A DNA stretch of 64,000 nucleotides from positions 62,001-126,000 of the forward strand of contig NZ_LMSI01000003.1 in NCBI RefSeq assembly GCF_001428075.1, given 5' to 3'. The stretch comes from Arthrobacter sp. Soil764. Lineage in GTDB: Bacteria > Actinomycetota > Actinomycetes > Actinomycetales > Micrococcaceae. Positions 34,798 through 43,339 of the stretch are shown piece after piece. The position numbers and the translations under genes were made by a program. The notes beneath the pieces are model-generated. The model made no database searches and had not been told where the DNA came from. It was given only the letters and a program-made list of their open reading frames with translations. Numbering within the stretch: position 1 is the stretch's first letter; each line of letters begins with the position of its first letter.

Positions 34798-36018
34798 TCA
34801 GGGAGTATTCGGCGTCCCCTCTCCCGATGCTACTGCGCGGCGGGGCTGGTGGAAGGGACAAACGTGCCCGGGCTGGAGGATGCTTTCTCCGATGTCCCGG
34901 CCAATCTGCTGGAGGATGGCGGCGGAGAGCCGGGGGTCCTTGGCGGAATTCCGGCTGGTGTAGTCAGCCAGGGCATACACCCGGCTCAGGGACAGGTCTG
35001 CCCACCGTTCACGGGGCAGCAGGGAGCGACCAGCCACCGCGATGATGGGGCGCCCCCCGGAACGGCGGGCCACGGCGGCCGGTAGTTTGCCGGCGAGGGT
35101 CTGCAGGTCGATGCTGCCTTCACCCGTGATGACCACATCGCAGGTGTCCCTGCGCGTATCGAAATCCAGCAGGTCCAGAAAGAAGTCCGCTCCAGAAACC
35201 TGCCGTGCGCCGAGCAGGAGGCAGGCGTAGCCTATTCCGCCGGCGCTGCCGGCTCCTTCATGGCGGGCCAGTTCGGGGCCGGAGGCAAATCCTGCGTCTG
35301 CCATCCTTGCCACGAAGTGCACCAGTCCGGCATCGAGGCCCGCCACGTCCGCCGGCACTGCCCCCTTTTGTGGTCCAAAGACGGCCGCGGCACCGTAAGG
35401 ACCGGTCAGGGGATTGGAGACGTCGCTGGCCACGATCAGTTCAGCCGCCGCCAGGCCGGGAATGGGGAAGCCCTGGACTGAGTGGATCCGGGACAGGGCC
35501 TGCCCTGTCCCTTCCAGCTGGCTGCCATCAGCGTCGGTAAAGGTGTAGCCCAGGGCGGACAGCATCCCCATCCCGCCGTCGGTGCTGGCACTACCGCCCA
35601 GCGCCAGCACGATCCGCGCCGGCGCCAGGCTGAGCGCGAAGCGGATGGCCTCGCCGAATCCGCGGCTGGAGGAGTTGAGCGCGTCAAGGGCGCCGTGGGG
35701 CAGGAGCGAGATCCCGCAGGTGTTGGCAACTTCCACGACAGCGGTCACGCCATCGAAGGCAATGGACGCCTGCACTTGCTGCCCTGTTGGTCCGGTGACC
35801 TGGCAGGTGTGCCGGGCGAAGCCTGCCGAGACCGCGGCGTCCACGCTGCCGTCGCCGCCGTCGGCCAGTGGCAGAAGGTCGCACTGGACGGCCCGGCCGG
35901 CCCCGGCGGTGGACCGGAGCCCCGCCGCCAGGGCCTGGCCCACCTCACCTGCAGTCAGGCTGCCCTTGAACTTGTCCGGCGCGATGAGGGCACGGACGGG
36001 AGGTGTGAAGGTGGACAT
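34798..36018 (-). CDS. Glycerate kinase (tartrate module)
   Basis: 406 aa from the ATG at 36018, one base after the dctA stop codon, so coupled. GlxK-type signatures: LIAPDKFKGSLTAGEV, LLPLADGGDGSVDA (~48), LALGGSASTDGGMG (~145) and VFGPQKGAVPAD. It phosphorylates glycerate made by tartrate dehydrogenase, feeding glycolysis at 2-phosphoglycerate. The tail after ~375 (HQPRRAVASGEGTPNTP) is extra relative to the copy at 15.3 kb. Second glycerate kinase of the window. Confidence 0.92.
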   Translation of the reverse strand: MSTFTPPVRALIAPDKFKGSLTAGEVGQALAAGLRSTAGAGRAVQCDLLPLADGGDGSVDAAVSAGFARHTCQVTGPTGQQVQASIAFDGVTAVVEVANTCGISLLPHGALDALNSSSRGFGEAIRFALSLAPARIVLALGGSASTDGGMGMLSALGYTFTDADGSQLEGTGQALSRIHSVQGFPIPGLAAAELIVASDVSNPLTGPYGAAAVFGPQKGAVPADVAGLDAGLVHFVARMADAGFASGPELARHEGAGSAGGIGYACLLLGARQVSGADFFLDLLDFDTRRDTCDVVITGEGSIDLQTLAGKLPAAVARRSGGRPIIAVAGRSLLPRERWADLSLSRVYALADYTSRNSAKDPRLSAAILQQIGRDIGESILQPGHVCPFHQPRRAVASGEGTPNTP

Positions 36019-36019
36019 G

Positions 36020-37471
36020 TCAGACGGTCTCGGAGTAGGCGGGGCGGCGATCGGCAGGGAGGGGATGCCCGACGCCGGCCGGATCCTTCCCGGAGACAGG
36101 CACCTGGTGGAGGTCGTCATCGTTCGGGGCGGTTCCGTCGCCCGGCCCCGTGACCTGCGCGGGCAGGGGTTCCACTGCTTCGCCGGCAAAGACGCGGCGG
36201 ACACGGTCGGCGTCAAGCGTGCGGTCCCACCAGGCGATGAAGAGGGTGGCCACAGCGTTGCCGGTGAAGTTGACCAGGGCGCGGCACTCGGACATGAACT
36301 TGTCGATGCCGAAGATCAGCATGATGCCGGCCGCCGGGATGGTGCCGATGGTGGCCAGCGTAGCCGTCAGGGCAATGAAGCCGCCGCCTGCCACGCCTGC
36401 GGCGCCCTTGGAGGTCAGCAGCATGACGGCGAGCAGGCCCAGCTGCTGGCCGATGGTCAGGTTGGTGTTGGTGGCCTGGGCGATGTACAGGGCAGCGAGG
36501 GACAGGTAGATGGCGGCGCCGTCCAGGTTGAAGCTGTAGCCGGTAGGGACCACAAGGCCCACGGTTTCCTTCTTGACACCGGCGTGTTCCAGCTTGCGCA
36601 TCAGGCCAGGGAGGGCGGGTTCGGCCGTGGAGGTGCCCAGGATGAGCATGTACTCCTCTTTGAGGTGCCGGATCATGCTGAAGATATTCAGTTTCAGGAA
36701 GGCCATGATGGAGCCGAGGACAACCACCACGAACAGGATGGAGGTGGCATAGAAGAGCGCGATGAGCCCGCCCATGCTGGTTAGGGATGAGACGCCGTAC
36801 TTGCCCACCGCGTAGGCCATGGCGCCGAACGCGCCAAGCGGTGCCGCTTTCATGATGAAGCTGAGGATCTTGAACATCACGGCGGTGAGGCGCTGGATGC
36901 CGTCGAGTACGGGAGCCCCTACCTTGCCGATGGCGTTCAGCGCGATGCCGAAGACGACGGCGATGAAGATGATCTGCAGGATGTCGCCCGCCACGAACGG
37001 CTGGACCACGCTGGTGGGGATGATGTGGGTGATGAACTCCCACCATTCCTGGTGCGCGCCGGCGTCGATCAGCTTGGCGGCCGAGTCCGAGGTCTTGATA
37101 GTGCTGGCGTCGGCGTTCACGCCGTCGCCCAGGCGGAAGATATTGATGGCCACCAGCCCGAAGGCCAGTGCGCAGATGGTGCCCACCTGGAAGTATGTCA
37201 GCGCCTTCAGCCCGGTCATGCCCACCTTTTTCAGGTCGGCGACGCTGGCGATGCCGCCCACGATCGTGAGGAAGACGATGGGTCCGATGAGCATCTTCAT
37301 CGCGTTCACGAACGTGGTGCCGATTGGCTCCATGGCGATGCCGGTTGCCGGGGCGAGCCAGCCCACCAGGATGCCGATGACGATGGCTGTCAGTACCCAG
37401 AAATACAACTGCCGGTACCAACGTGTTCTAGGGGCCGCTGTTGCAGCTGCGGCCGTGCTGTTGTGGTCCAT
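36020..37471 (-). CDS. dctA: C4-dicarboxylate:H+/Na+ symporter DctA
   Basis: 483 aa. DAACS (SLC1-like) transporter: RQLYFWVLTAIVIGILVGW at the N-terminus, MKMLIGPIVFLTIVGGIAS (~58-76), the hairpin-type TSTAEPALPGLMRKLE (~278) and VPTGYSFNLDGAAIY (~308), which binds substrate and cation. The last ~45 residues form a polar tail. It probably imports tartrate or other dicarboxylates for the neighbouring dehydrogenase. GAGGTAGG precedes the ATG. The 130 bp upstream, before the tartrate dehydrogenase end, show no gene. Confidence 0.93.
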   Translation of the reverse strand: MDHNSTAAAATAAPRTRWYRQLYFWVLTAIVIGILVGWLAPATGIAMEPIGTTFVNAMKMLIGPIVFLTIVGGIASVADLKKVGMTGLKALTYFQVGTICALAFGLVAINIFRLGDGVNADASTIKTSDSAAKLIDAGAHQEWWEFITHIIPTSVVQPFVAGDILQIIFIAVVFGIALNAIGKVGAPVLDGIQRLTAVMFKILSFIMKAAPLGAFGAMAYAVGKYGVSSLTSMGGLIALFYATSILFVVVVLGSIMAFLKLNIFSMIRHLKEEYMLILGTSTAEPALPGLMRKLEHAGVKKETVGLVVPTGYSFNLDGAAIYLSLAALYIAQATNTNLTIGQQLGLLAVMLLTSKGAAGVAGGGFIALTATLATIGTIPAAGIMLIFGIDKFMSECRALVNFTGNAVATLFIAWWDRTLDADRVRRVFAGEAVEPLPAQVTGPGDGTAPNDDDLHQVPVSGKDPAGVGHPLPADRRPAYSETV

Positions 37472-37601
37472 GATTCCTACCTCATTGTTGGAATGTCGCT
37501 GGAGGATTGCTGAAGAAGTCTGTTGAGGGGGTGACGTCCGACGGCGGCCACCAGCCGCCGTCGTACGTCACCGTTAGTGGGCCAATACTTTGGTGGGTGA
37601 C

Positions 37602-38699
37602 CTAGACTGCGGCGGGTGTCAGCGTCAGGGCCTTGATGATTGCCTCGGTGACGTCCTCGGTGGTGGCGTTGCCGCCCACGTCGCGGGTCAGGTGCCCGGA
37701 GCCGGTGGCTGCCTCGATGGCTGCCTCCACCTGGCGGGCTTCGCCGCGCAGGCCGAAGTGGTCCAGCATGAGCGCGGCGGACGCGATGGCGCCGATGGGG
37801 TTGCTGATGCCCTGGCCGGCGATGTCCGGCGCCGAACCGTGAACGGGTTCGAACATGGACGGGAAGCGGCGCTCAGGGTTCAGGTTGGCGCTCGCTGCCA
37901 GCCCCAGGCTTCCCGCCAGTGCGGAGCCGAGGTCGGAGAGGATATCTGCGTTGAGGTTGGACGCCACCACTACTGACAGGTCCTCGGGCTTAAGGATGAA
38001 CTTGGCGCTCATGGCATCCACCAGGACGCTCTCGGTCTGGACGTCCGGGTAGTCCAGGGCCACACGGTTGAAGACCTCGTCCCAGAGGACCATGCCGTAC
38101 TGCTGGGCGTTGGACTTGGTCACCGAGGACACCTTCTTCACCGTGCGTGTGCGGGCCAGGTCGAAAGCGAAGCGCATGATGCGCTCGCAGCCCTTTTCGG
38201 TGAACAGCGCGGTCTGCAGTGCCACCTCGTTGCCCGGGCCGCGGCCGCTGAGGTTGCGACCGCCCAGACCGGCGTATTCACCCTCGCTGTTTTCGCGGAC
38301 CACAATCCAGTCCAGTTCCGTGTTGTCGGCTTTGCGCAGCGGGGACTGCACGCCCGGGAGGAACTTCACGGGGCGGATGTTGGCCCACTGGTCGAAATTC
38401 TGGGTGATGTTCAGGCGCAGGCCCCACAGGCTGACGTGGTCCGGAACGTTTTCCCAGCCGACGGCCCCGAAGTAGATGGCGTCGAAGTCCTTGAGGGCTT
38501 CCAGCCCCTTGGGGTCCATCATCTGACCGGTCCTGGCGTAGTACTCCGAGCCCCAGGGGAACTCAGTCCAGTCGAACGCGAACTTGCCGTTGGAGTTTTC
38601 GGCCAGGGTGTCCAGGACGCGGCGGCCGGCAGCCACCACTTCCTTGCCCACGCCGTCCGCGGGGATTGAAGCGATGCTGAAAGTCTGGTTGGCGCCCAT
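37602..38699 (-). CDS. Tartrate dehydrogenase / D-malate dehydrogenase (isocitrate/isopropylmalate family)
   Basis: 365 aa with a strong GAGGAGGTAG ribosome site. Beta-decarboxylating dehydrogenase: SIASIPADGVGKEV (N-terminus), LRLNITQNFDQWANIRPVKF (~93-112; substrate Arg residues), a NSEGEY motif (~136) and VDAMSAKFILKPEDLSVVVASNLNADILSDLGSALAGS with the metal-binding Asp residues (~228-260). The W-G-L-R-L-x-I segment and WENVPDHVSLWG are typical of TtuC-type tartrate dehydrogenase, which converts tartrate or D-malate with NAD+ and Mn2+. Module order LysR, dehydrogenase, dctA, glycerate kinase fits tartrate to glycerate to 2-phosphoglycerate. Confidence 0.9.
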   Translation of the reverse strand: MGANQTFSIASIPADGVGKEVVAAGRRVLDTLAENSNGKFAFDWTEFPWGSEYYARTGQMMDPKGLEALKDFDAIYFGAVGWENVPDHVSLWGLRLNITQNFDQWANIRPVKFLPGVQSPLRKADNTELDWIVVRENSEGEYAGLGGRNLSGRGPGNEVALQTALFTEKGCERIMRFAFDLARTRTVKKVSSVTKSNAQQYGMVLWDEVFNRVALDYPDVQTESVLVDAMSAKFILKPEDLSVVVASNLNADILSDLGSALAGSLGLAASANLNPERRFPSMFEPVHGSAPDIAGQGISNPIGAIASAALMLDHFGLRGEARQVEAAIEAATGSGHLTRDVGGNATTEDVTEAIIKALTLTPAAV

Positions 38700-38819
38700 G
38701 CGGCTACCTCCTCATTGAATGCGGGCAGTGTGTCCTGTTGCCGGAGTCACACTGATTTCTTCCTCTTCAAGTAGACGGGGGGAGCGCAGCCGGCGTCCAA
38801 GACCAAGATTCGATCCGGC

Positions 38820-38838
38820 TGATAGGAAGGGCCTATCA
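38820..38838 (-). promoter_or_regulatory. LysR-type box upstream of the tartrate dehydrogenase gene
   Basis: TGATAGG-N5-CCTATCA, a perfect 7-5-7 dyad containing the T-N11-A LysR signature, 121 bp upstream of the start. It is the likely site for the co-directional LysR regulator just upstream. Confidence 0.6.
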
Positions 38839-38846
38839 ACGTTTCC

Positions 38847-38906
38847 ATCGATTGCTCCGATAACGCCCTTTTGAGCCCCCAAAACGGCGTTATCGGAGCA
38901 ATCGAT
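38847..38906. repeat. 60-nt near-perfect hairpin between lysR and the tartrate dehydrogenase gene
   Basis: Arms of 21 bp match perfectly (38847-38867 with 38886-38906); after a single C-C mismatch the stem continues TTTTG/CAAAA to a 6-nt loop. There is no U-tract on either strand. It may be a lysR terminator, a protein-binding palindrome or the scar of a small element. Confidence 0.8.
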
Positions 38907-38915
38907 AAACCTGGG

Positions 38916-39800
38916 TTATTCCGCGTGCTGACCGGCGACCTCCAGGAAAGCGCAGGCCGCGGGAGTGAGATCGTCCTTGCGGCTCAGGATGGCTACCTCC
39001 AGGTGCAGGACCGGTTCGATCAGGAGCGTCCGCAGGCCGGCTTTGTGCGCGGTGGGCGCCCAGGAGGAGGGCATCACCGCGTGCCCCACCCCGGCCAACA
39101 CGAGCGGGAGGATGGACGTACGGTGGGCGACCTCCACCACAATCTCCGCTTCGATCCCCTGGGCCAGTGCATCGTCCACCAGCCAGCGCATCAGGGAACC
39201 GCGCTGGCTTGCAATGATGCGGTGGCCGCCAAGGTCCTCCCGCACGATCGCGCCGCCGGCACGGAAGGTATCCGCCTGTGGGTTGACGATGAGGATCAGG
39301 GGTTGGCGCTCCAGTTCCAGGACTTCGACGCCGGGAACGCGGATGGCAGTGGGGGAACCGGCCAATCCAATTTCCGTGCTGCCGCTGCGCACGGATTCAA
39401 TTACTTCCTCCGGCGTGAACGCGGCGCCCACATTCAACCGGACCGACGGGTAGGCCTGGGTGAAGGCGGCAATCATGGAGGTGAGGGGCTCAATTCCCGG
39501 TGAGGGCATGGTGATGATGTCCAGCTGTCCGCTCCGGATGCCCCGAAGCGCCTGCACCGCGGATTGTGCCGCGGCCAGGTCCCGCATCACCAGCCGTGCC
39601 GGCCCCACCAGCTCCTTGCCCGCGTCGCTGAGGACAGCCCGGCGGCCGATCCTGTGGAACAGGGGGACGCCCAGCTCTTTTTCCAGCCCGGCGATGGTTT
39701 GTGACAGCGAAGGCTGGGCGACCAGCAGCTGTTCGGCTGCGCGGTTGAAGCCGCCGTGGTCAACCACCGCCAGGAAATACTTCAGTTTCCGGGTGTCCAA
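38916..39800 (-). CDS. LysR family regulator of the tartrate module
   Basis: 294 aa from a TTG at 39800 (GGAG 7 nt upstream), which gives the usual LysR length; the open frame extends further but the extra residues look non-coding. Winged HTH: TRKLKYFLAVVDHGGFNRAAEQLLVAQPSLSQTIAGLEKELG (~2-43), then a periplasmic-binding-like effector domain (SGQLDIITMPSPG ~90). Unusually it runs in the same direction as its putative targets, separated by a large hairpin and a LysR box. Regulation of tartrate genes is inferred from position. Confidence 0.88.
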   Translation of the reverse strand: MDTRKLKYFLAVVDHGGFNRAAEQLLVAQPSLSQTIAGLEKELGVPLFHRIGRRAVLSDAGKELVGPARLVMRDLAAAQSAVQALRGIRSGQLDIITMPSPGIEPLTSMIAAFTQAYPSVRLNVGAAFTPEEVIESVRSGSTEIGLAGSPTAIRVPGVEVLELERQPLILIVNPQADTFRAGGAIVREDLGGHRIIASQRGSLMRWLVDDALAQGIEAEIVVEVAHRTSILPLVLAGVGHAVMPSSWAPTAHKAGLRTLLIEPVLHLEVAILSRKDDLTPAACAFLEVAGQHAE

Positions 39801-39982
39801 AGCGGGCTCCTTCTGCGGCCGGCCGTTGCTGCGATGCGCCTGAAGCCTACCTACGCCGGCCCCGTACCGCGAATCCCCTTTCCCCCTTGTTTCGCCCACT
39901 TTGCCCACTAAGGCGGCCGCCGGTCGTATTCTTAGAACAAAGGTTTTGCAGTGGGCCGAAGTGCTGATAGCAGGGCTGGAGC

Positions 39983-40867
39983 ATGGCCGCTGAACCCATG
40001 GGGCAGGTTGGCTGGGGACCGCTTCCAGTTGCCCCGGAGCCGGTTTTCGACAGCAAGGACGTTGAAGACTACCTCCGGGATGTGACCCGCGACTTCATGG
40101 CGGGCATCAAAGGTGAGCACCGCAGCATCAGCTGGGCGGCCACCCTCTTCCGCCTGGGCAAGGCGCACACCCTTGCGGCCAGCACTGAGCAGGCACTTGA
40201 GGCGGACCGCGAACAATGCTCGTTTGCCGATGGACCGGTCATGGAAGCCATGCGGACGGGGGAGTTCGTCCTGGTGTCGGACCTGAGCCGGGACCGCCGC
40301 TGGCCCGGGTATTCCAGCGCCGCCGCCGGCCACGGCGTGCAGTCCCTGCTCTCCGTCCCCATCCTCACCGAAGGCGGGACCAGCGCCGGCATCAACCTTT
40401 ACGCGCCGTCCCCGCACACCTTCACCAGCGATGACCTGGTACTCAGCCAAAGCTATGCCCGTGAGGTGGCGCGTGCCCTTCGTGTTGTGGTCCGCGTAGC
40501 CGAGCGCGCGGAAGCGACGGCGGGCCTCGCCGTCGTCCAAAGCTCCCTGGTCCTGGTAGACCTCGCTGTGCGCAGCCTGATGGACGAATACGGACTCACC
40601 CGGGAGGGCGCGCTGCGGTTCCTGCAGACGCAGGCGCTGCACCATGAACTGGATCTCCGGGACGCGGCATTGAACGTTGTGGCCCCCACGGGGATGGGCC
40701 CGGGGGCCGGGCAGCCTTCGGGGCTGCGGCAGGAAACGTACGACGGCGTGGCGGAGCTGCCGCGGCCGTCGTCGGCGGGGCGGGACATTCCAACCGGAAC
40801 GTCGCCCCGCAAGGACGCTGCGGCGGGGAAGGAACCCCCGCCCGCTGCGGAAGGGAGGACAGCATGA
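39983..40867 (+). CDS. GAF-ANTAR domain regulator
   Basis: 294 aa. GAF domain (~30-170: ISWAATLFRLGKAHTLAAST, CSFADGPVMEAMRTGEFVLVSDLSRDRRWPGYS, SLLSVPILTEGG) followed by an ANTAR domain (~190-235: AEATAGLAVVQSSLVLVDLAVRSLMDEYGLTREGALRFLQTQAL). ANTAR proteins bind paired hairpins in nascent RNA and relieve termination. The C-terminal ~60 residues are Pro/Gly-rich. Its stop overlaps the start of the SGNH hydrolase gene (ATGA). The exact start is uncertain because the ribosome site is weak. Confidence 0.9.
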   Translation: MAAEPMGQVGWGPLPVAPEPVFDSKDVEDYLRDVTRDFMAGIKGEHRSISWAATLFRLGKAHTLAASTEQALEADREQCSFADGPVMEAMRTGEFVLVSDLSRDRRWPGYSSAAAGHGVQSLLSVPILTEGGTSAGINLYAPSPHTFTSDDLVLSQSYAREVARALRVVVRVAERAEATAGLAVVQSSLVLVDLAVRSLMDEYGLTREGALRFLQTQALHHELDLRDAALNVVAPTGMGPGAGQPSGLRQETYDGVAELPRPSSAGRDIPTGTSPRKDAAAGKEPPPAAEGRTA

Positions 40868-41790
40868 CCATCGAGAAACATGAACTGCGCTCCATCGCGG
40901 ACGGACCGGACCGGCACCCCTGGCACCGTTTCGTTGCCCTGGGGGACTCCTACACGGAAGGCATTGGCGACCCCGAACCGCACAGCCTGGGGGGTCTCCG
41001 GGGCTGGGCTGACCGGGTGGCGGAGGAACTGGCCGACAGCCAGGCGGACTTCGCCTATGCCAACCTGGCCATCCGCGGCCTGCTGCTGCGGCAGATCCTC
41101 GACGGGCAGCTGGAACAGGCACTGGAGCTGAAGCCCGACCTGATCGCCATGTCCGGCGGTGGCAACGACATCGTGTTCCGCCACGGCGACCCGGACAAGC
41201 TGGCGGAAAAGATTGATGAGGCCGTGGGCGTCCTGGCAGCTACCGGCGCCACAGTCCTGCTCTATGCCGGACCGGACTGGGGGAACACGCCGGTCTTCGG
41301 CAAGATCCGCGGCCGCGTGGCCATCTACAACGAACACCTCCACCGGATCGGGGCCAGGCACCACGCCATCATGGTTGACCTCTGGTGCCTGCCGGAACTG
41401 CAGCACACGCTGATGTGGGATCCGGACCGGCTGCACCTCTCCCCGCTGGGCCACCACTCGGTGGCCGTGGCCACCCTCAACGCCCTGGGCGTGCCGCACA
41501 CGCTCAAGCCCTCCCAGCCCCGGCCGCTTCCGGCCCACGGCTGGACGCAGGCACGGGCCGAGGACCTGGTGTGGGCCAAGCAGTACTTCGTGCCGTGGGT
41601 GCTGAAGCGGATGCGGCCCCATCAGTTGAATGGATTGGCGGCGAAGCGGCCGCAGCCGGGCCCGGTGTTCGGCCTTGGCCGTCCCGGTCCCTTCCCGCCC
41701 GGCCATCCGGCCGTCGGTGCGTCCCTGCCCGGGGCCGCCTATGTGGTGCCGCGAACGGACCCGGAACTGGGAACCGGCAGCGCGGCTTAG
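40864..41790 (+). CDS. SGNH/GDSL hydrolase
   Basis: 308 aa. Block I VALGDSYTEG (Ser nucleophile ~24), block III-like SGGGNDIVF (~98, Gly/Asn oxyanion) and block V DPDRLHLSPLGH (Asp/His ~195) identify an esterase/lipase of the SGNH type. No signal peptide; the protein is probably cytoplasmic. The C-terminal ~80 residues are Pro-rich. Overlaps the GAF-ANTAR gene by 4 nt, an unusual coupling of an RNA-binding regulator with a hydrolase. Its stop overlaps that of the convergent permease gene. Confidence 0.9.
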   Translation: MTIEKHELRSIADGPDRHPWHRFVALGDSYTEGIGDPEPHSLGGLRGWADRVAEELADSQADFAYANLAIRGLLLRQILDGQLEQALELKPDLIAMSGGGNDIVFRHGDPDKLAEKIDEAVGVLAATGATVLLYAGPDWGNTPVFGKIRGRVAIYNEHLHRIGARHHAIMVDLWCLPELQHTLMWDPDRLHLSPLGHHSVAVATLNALGVPHTLKPSQPRPLPAHGWTQARAEDLVWAKQYFVPWVLKRMRPHQLNGLAAKRPQPGPVFGLGRPGPFPPGHPAVGASLPGAAYVVPRTDPELGTGSAA

Positions 41791-43139
41791 CGCTTCCTGG
41801 GGGAACGCTTGGCCGCGGCCTTCATGGCGGCCTTGGCCGCGGGCGGCATTACGCCCTGCTCGGTTTCGGGTTCGGCCACCGTTCCGCGTGCCTTCGCGAT
41901 GGCCTTCATGCCGTGGTAGATCACCAGCGCGGCAGCCGAACCCAGGGCGATGCCGGTGAACTTCAGGTCGCCGATGGTCCAGGTGTAGTCCGCGATGCCG
42001 ATGATCAGGGCCACCGCGGCAGTGGTCAGGTTGACCGGGTTGGAGAAGTTCACCTTGTTCTGTACCCAGATCTTCACGCCCAGGATGCCGATCATGCCGT
42101 ACAGCATGGTGGCCGCGCCGCCCAGCACTCCTGCCGGGACGGTGGCGATCAGCTCGCCGAACTTGGGCGAGAAGCTGAGCAGGATGGCGAACATGCCCGC
42201 CACCCAGTAGGCCGCCGTCGAATACACCTTGGTGGCCGCCATGACGCCGATGTTCTCCGCGTACGTGGTGGTGCCCGACCCGCCGCCCAGGCCGGCCAGC
42301 ACCGTGGCTGCACCGTCGGCCATCAGCGCGCGCCCGGAGACGCCGTCGAGGTTCTGCCCGGTCATGGCGGCAACGGACTTCACGTGGCCGATGTTCTCTG
42401 CCACCAGCACCAGCACCACGGGGACGAACAGGCCCAGGACGCCGATGTGGAACTCGGGGGTCTGGAAGTGCGGCAGGCCTACCCAGGCTGCGGCGTCCAT
42501 CTTGTCGTACTTCACCTCGCCGCGGAGCATGGCCACCAGGTAGCCCACCACCACGCCCACCAGGATGCTGAGCCGGCCCAGGATCCCGCGGAACAGGACG
42601 CTGACCAGGATGATGGTGACCAGTGTGATGAGGGCGGTGATCGGGGCGGCGTCGAAGTTCTGCTTGGCGGCGGGGGCCAGGTTCAGCCCGATCAGGGCCA
42701 CGATGGCGCCAGTGACGATGGGCGGCATCAGCCGGTTGATCCAGCCGGCGCCGAACTTCTGCACCACGGCACCCACCAGGGCCAGGGTGGCGCCGGCCAG
42801 CACCACGCCGCCCAGGGCGCCGGGGATGCCGAACTGTGCCTGCGAAGCCGTGATGGGGGCGATGAACGCGAAGCTCGAGCCCAGGTAGCTGGGGACCCGG
42901 CCCTTAGTGATCACCAGGAACAGCAGCGTGCCGATTCCCGAGAAGAACAGCGTGGTGGCCGGCGGCATCCCGGTAATGATGGGAACCAGGAAGGTGGCGC
43001 CGAACATGGCCACCACGTGCTGCATACCCACGCCGATGGTCAGGGGCCACGCCAACCGCTCATCCGGGGCCACCACCTGGCCGGGCTTGATGGTTTTGCC
43101 GGTGCCGTGCAGCTTCCATTTGATTCCGAGCATGCTCAT
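41787..43139 (-). CDS. Uracil/xanthine permease (NCS2 family)
   Basis: 450 aa, about 12-14 membrane helices. NCS2 features: GVGMQHVVAMFGATFLVPIITGMPP (~33-57), LVAENIGHVKSVAAMTGQNLDG (~265; the conserved Glu and polar substrate-binding region) and GGSGTTTYAENIGVMAATKVYS (~300). Uracil:proton symport is the likely function (UraA/PyrP type), supported by the divergent RutE-like gene. The C-terminus is Lys/Arg-rich and cytoplasmic. Confidence 0.92.
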   Translation of the reverse strand: MSMLGIKWKLHGTGKTIKPGQVVAPDERLAWPLTIGVGMQHVVAMFGATFLVPIITGMPPATTLFFSGIGTLLFLVITKGRVPSYLGSSFAFIAPITASQAQFGIPGALGGVVLAGATLALVGAVVQKFGAGWINRLMPPIVTGAIVALIGLNLAPAAKQNFDAAPITALITLVTIILVSVLFRGILGRLSILVGVVVGYLVAMLRGEVKYDKMDAAAWVGLPHFQTPEFHIGVLGLFVPVVLVLVAENIGHVKSVAAMTGQNLDGVSGRALMADGAATVLAGLGGGSGTTTYAENIGVMAATKVYSTAAYWVAGMFAILLSFSPKFGELIATVPAGVLGGAATMLYGMIGILGVKIWVQNKVNFSNPVNLTTAAVALIIGIADYTWTIGDLKFTGIALGSAAALVIYHGMKAIAKARGTVAEPETEQGVMPPAAKAAMKAAAKRSPRKR

Positions 43140-43339
43140 GGGAAGGAATGCCTTTCAGGGGGTGCCGCGAGGGGGCAAAGAATAACTCGGTCCAGAATAC
43201 CGCCAAGTATTTCCTGCCGGTCTACTGTGCCCAACGTCACCTGCCGTCACGGGAAGAGGGGGAAAGCAGTTGAAGTTGCAACTATGGAAAGCATCAGAGG
43301 CCACCCCGGCAGGCGGGCGGCGCAGCGAAAGGTAAGCCA

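Noticed and set aside
15262..36018. The two glycerate kinase genes as a recent duplication
   Set aside because: They share family motifs only; the sequences around the motifs differ widely and lengths differ, so they are old paralogues.
38916..39908. 330-aa LysR starting at 39908
   Set aside because: The first 36 residues are unlike any LysR N-terminus; the TTG at 39800 gives a canonical length with GGAG upstream.
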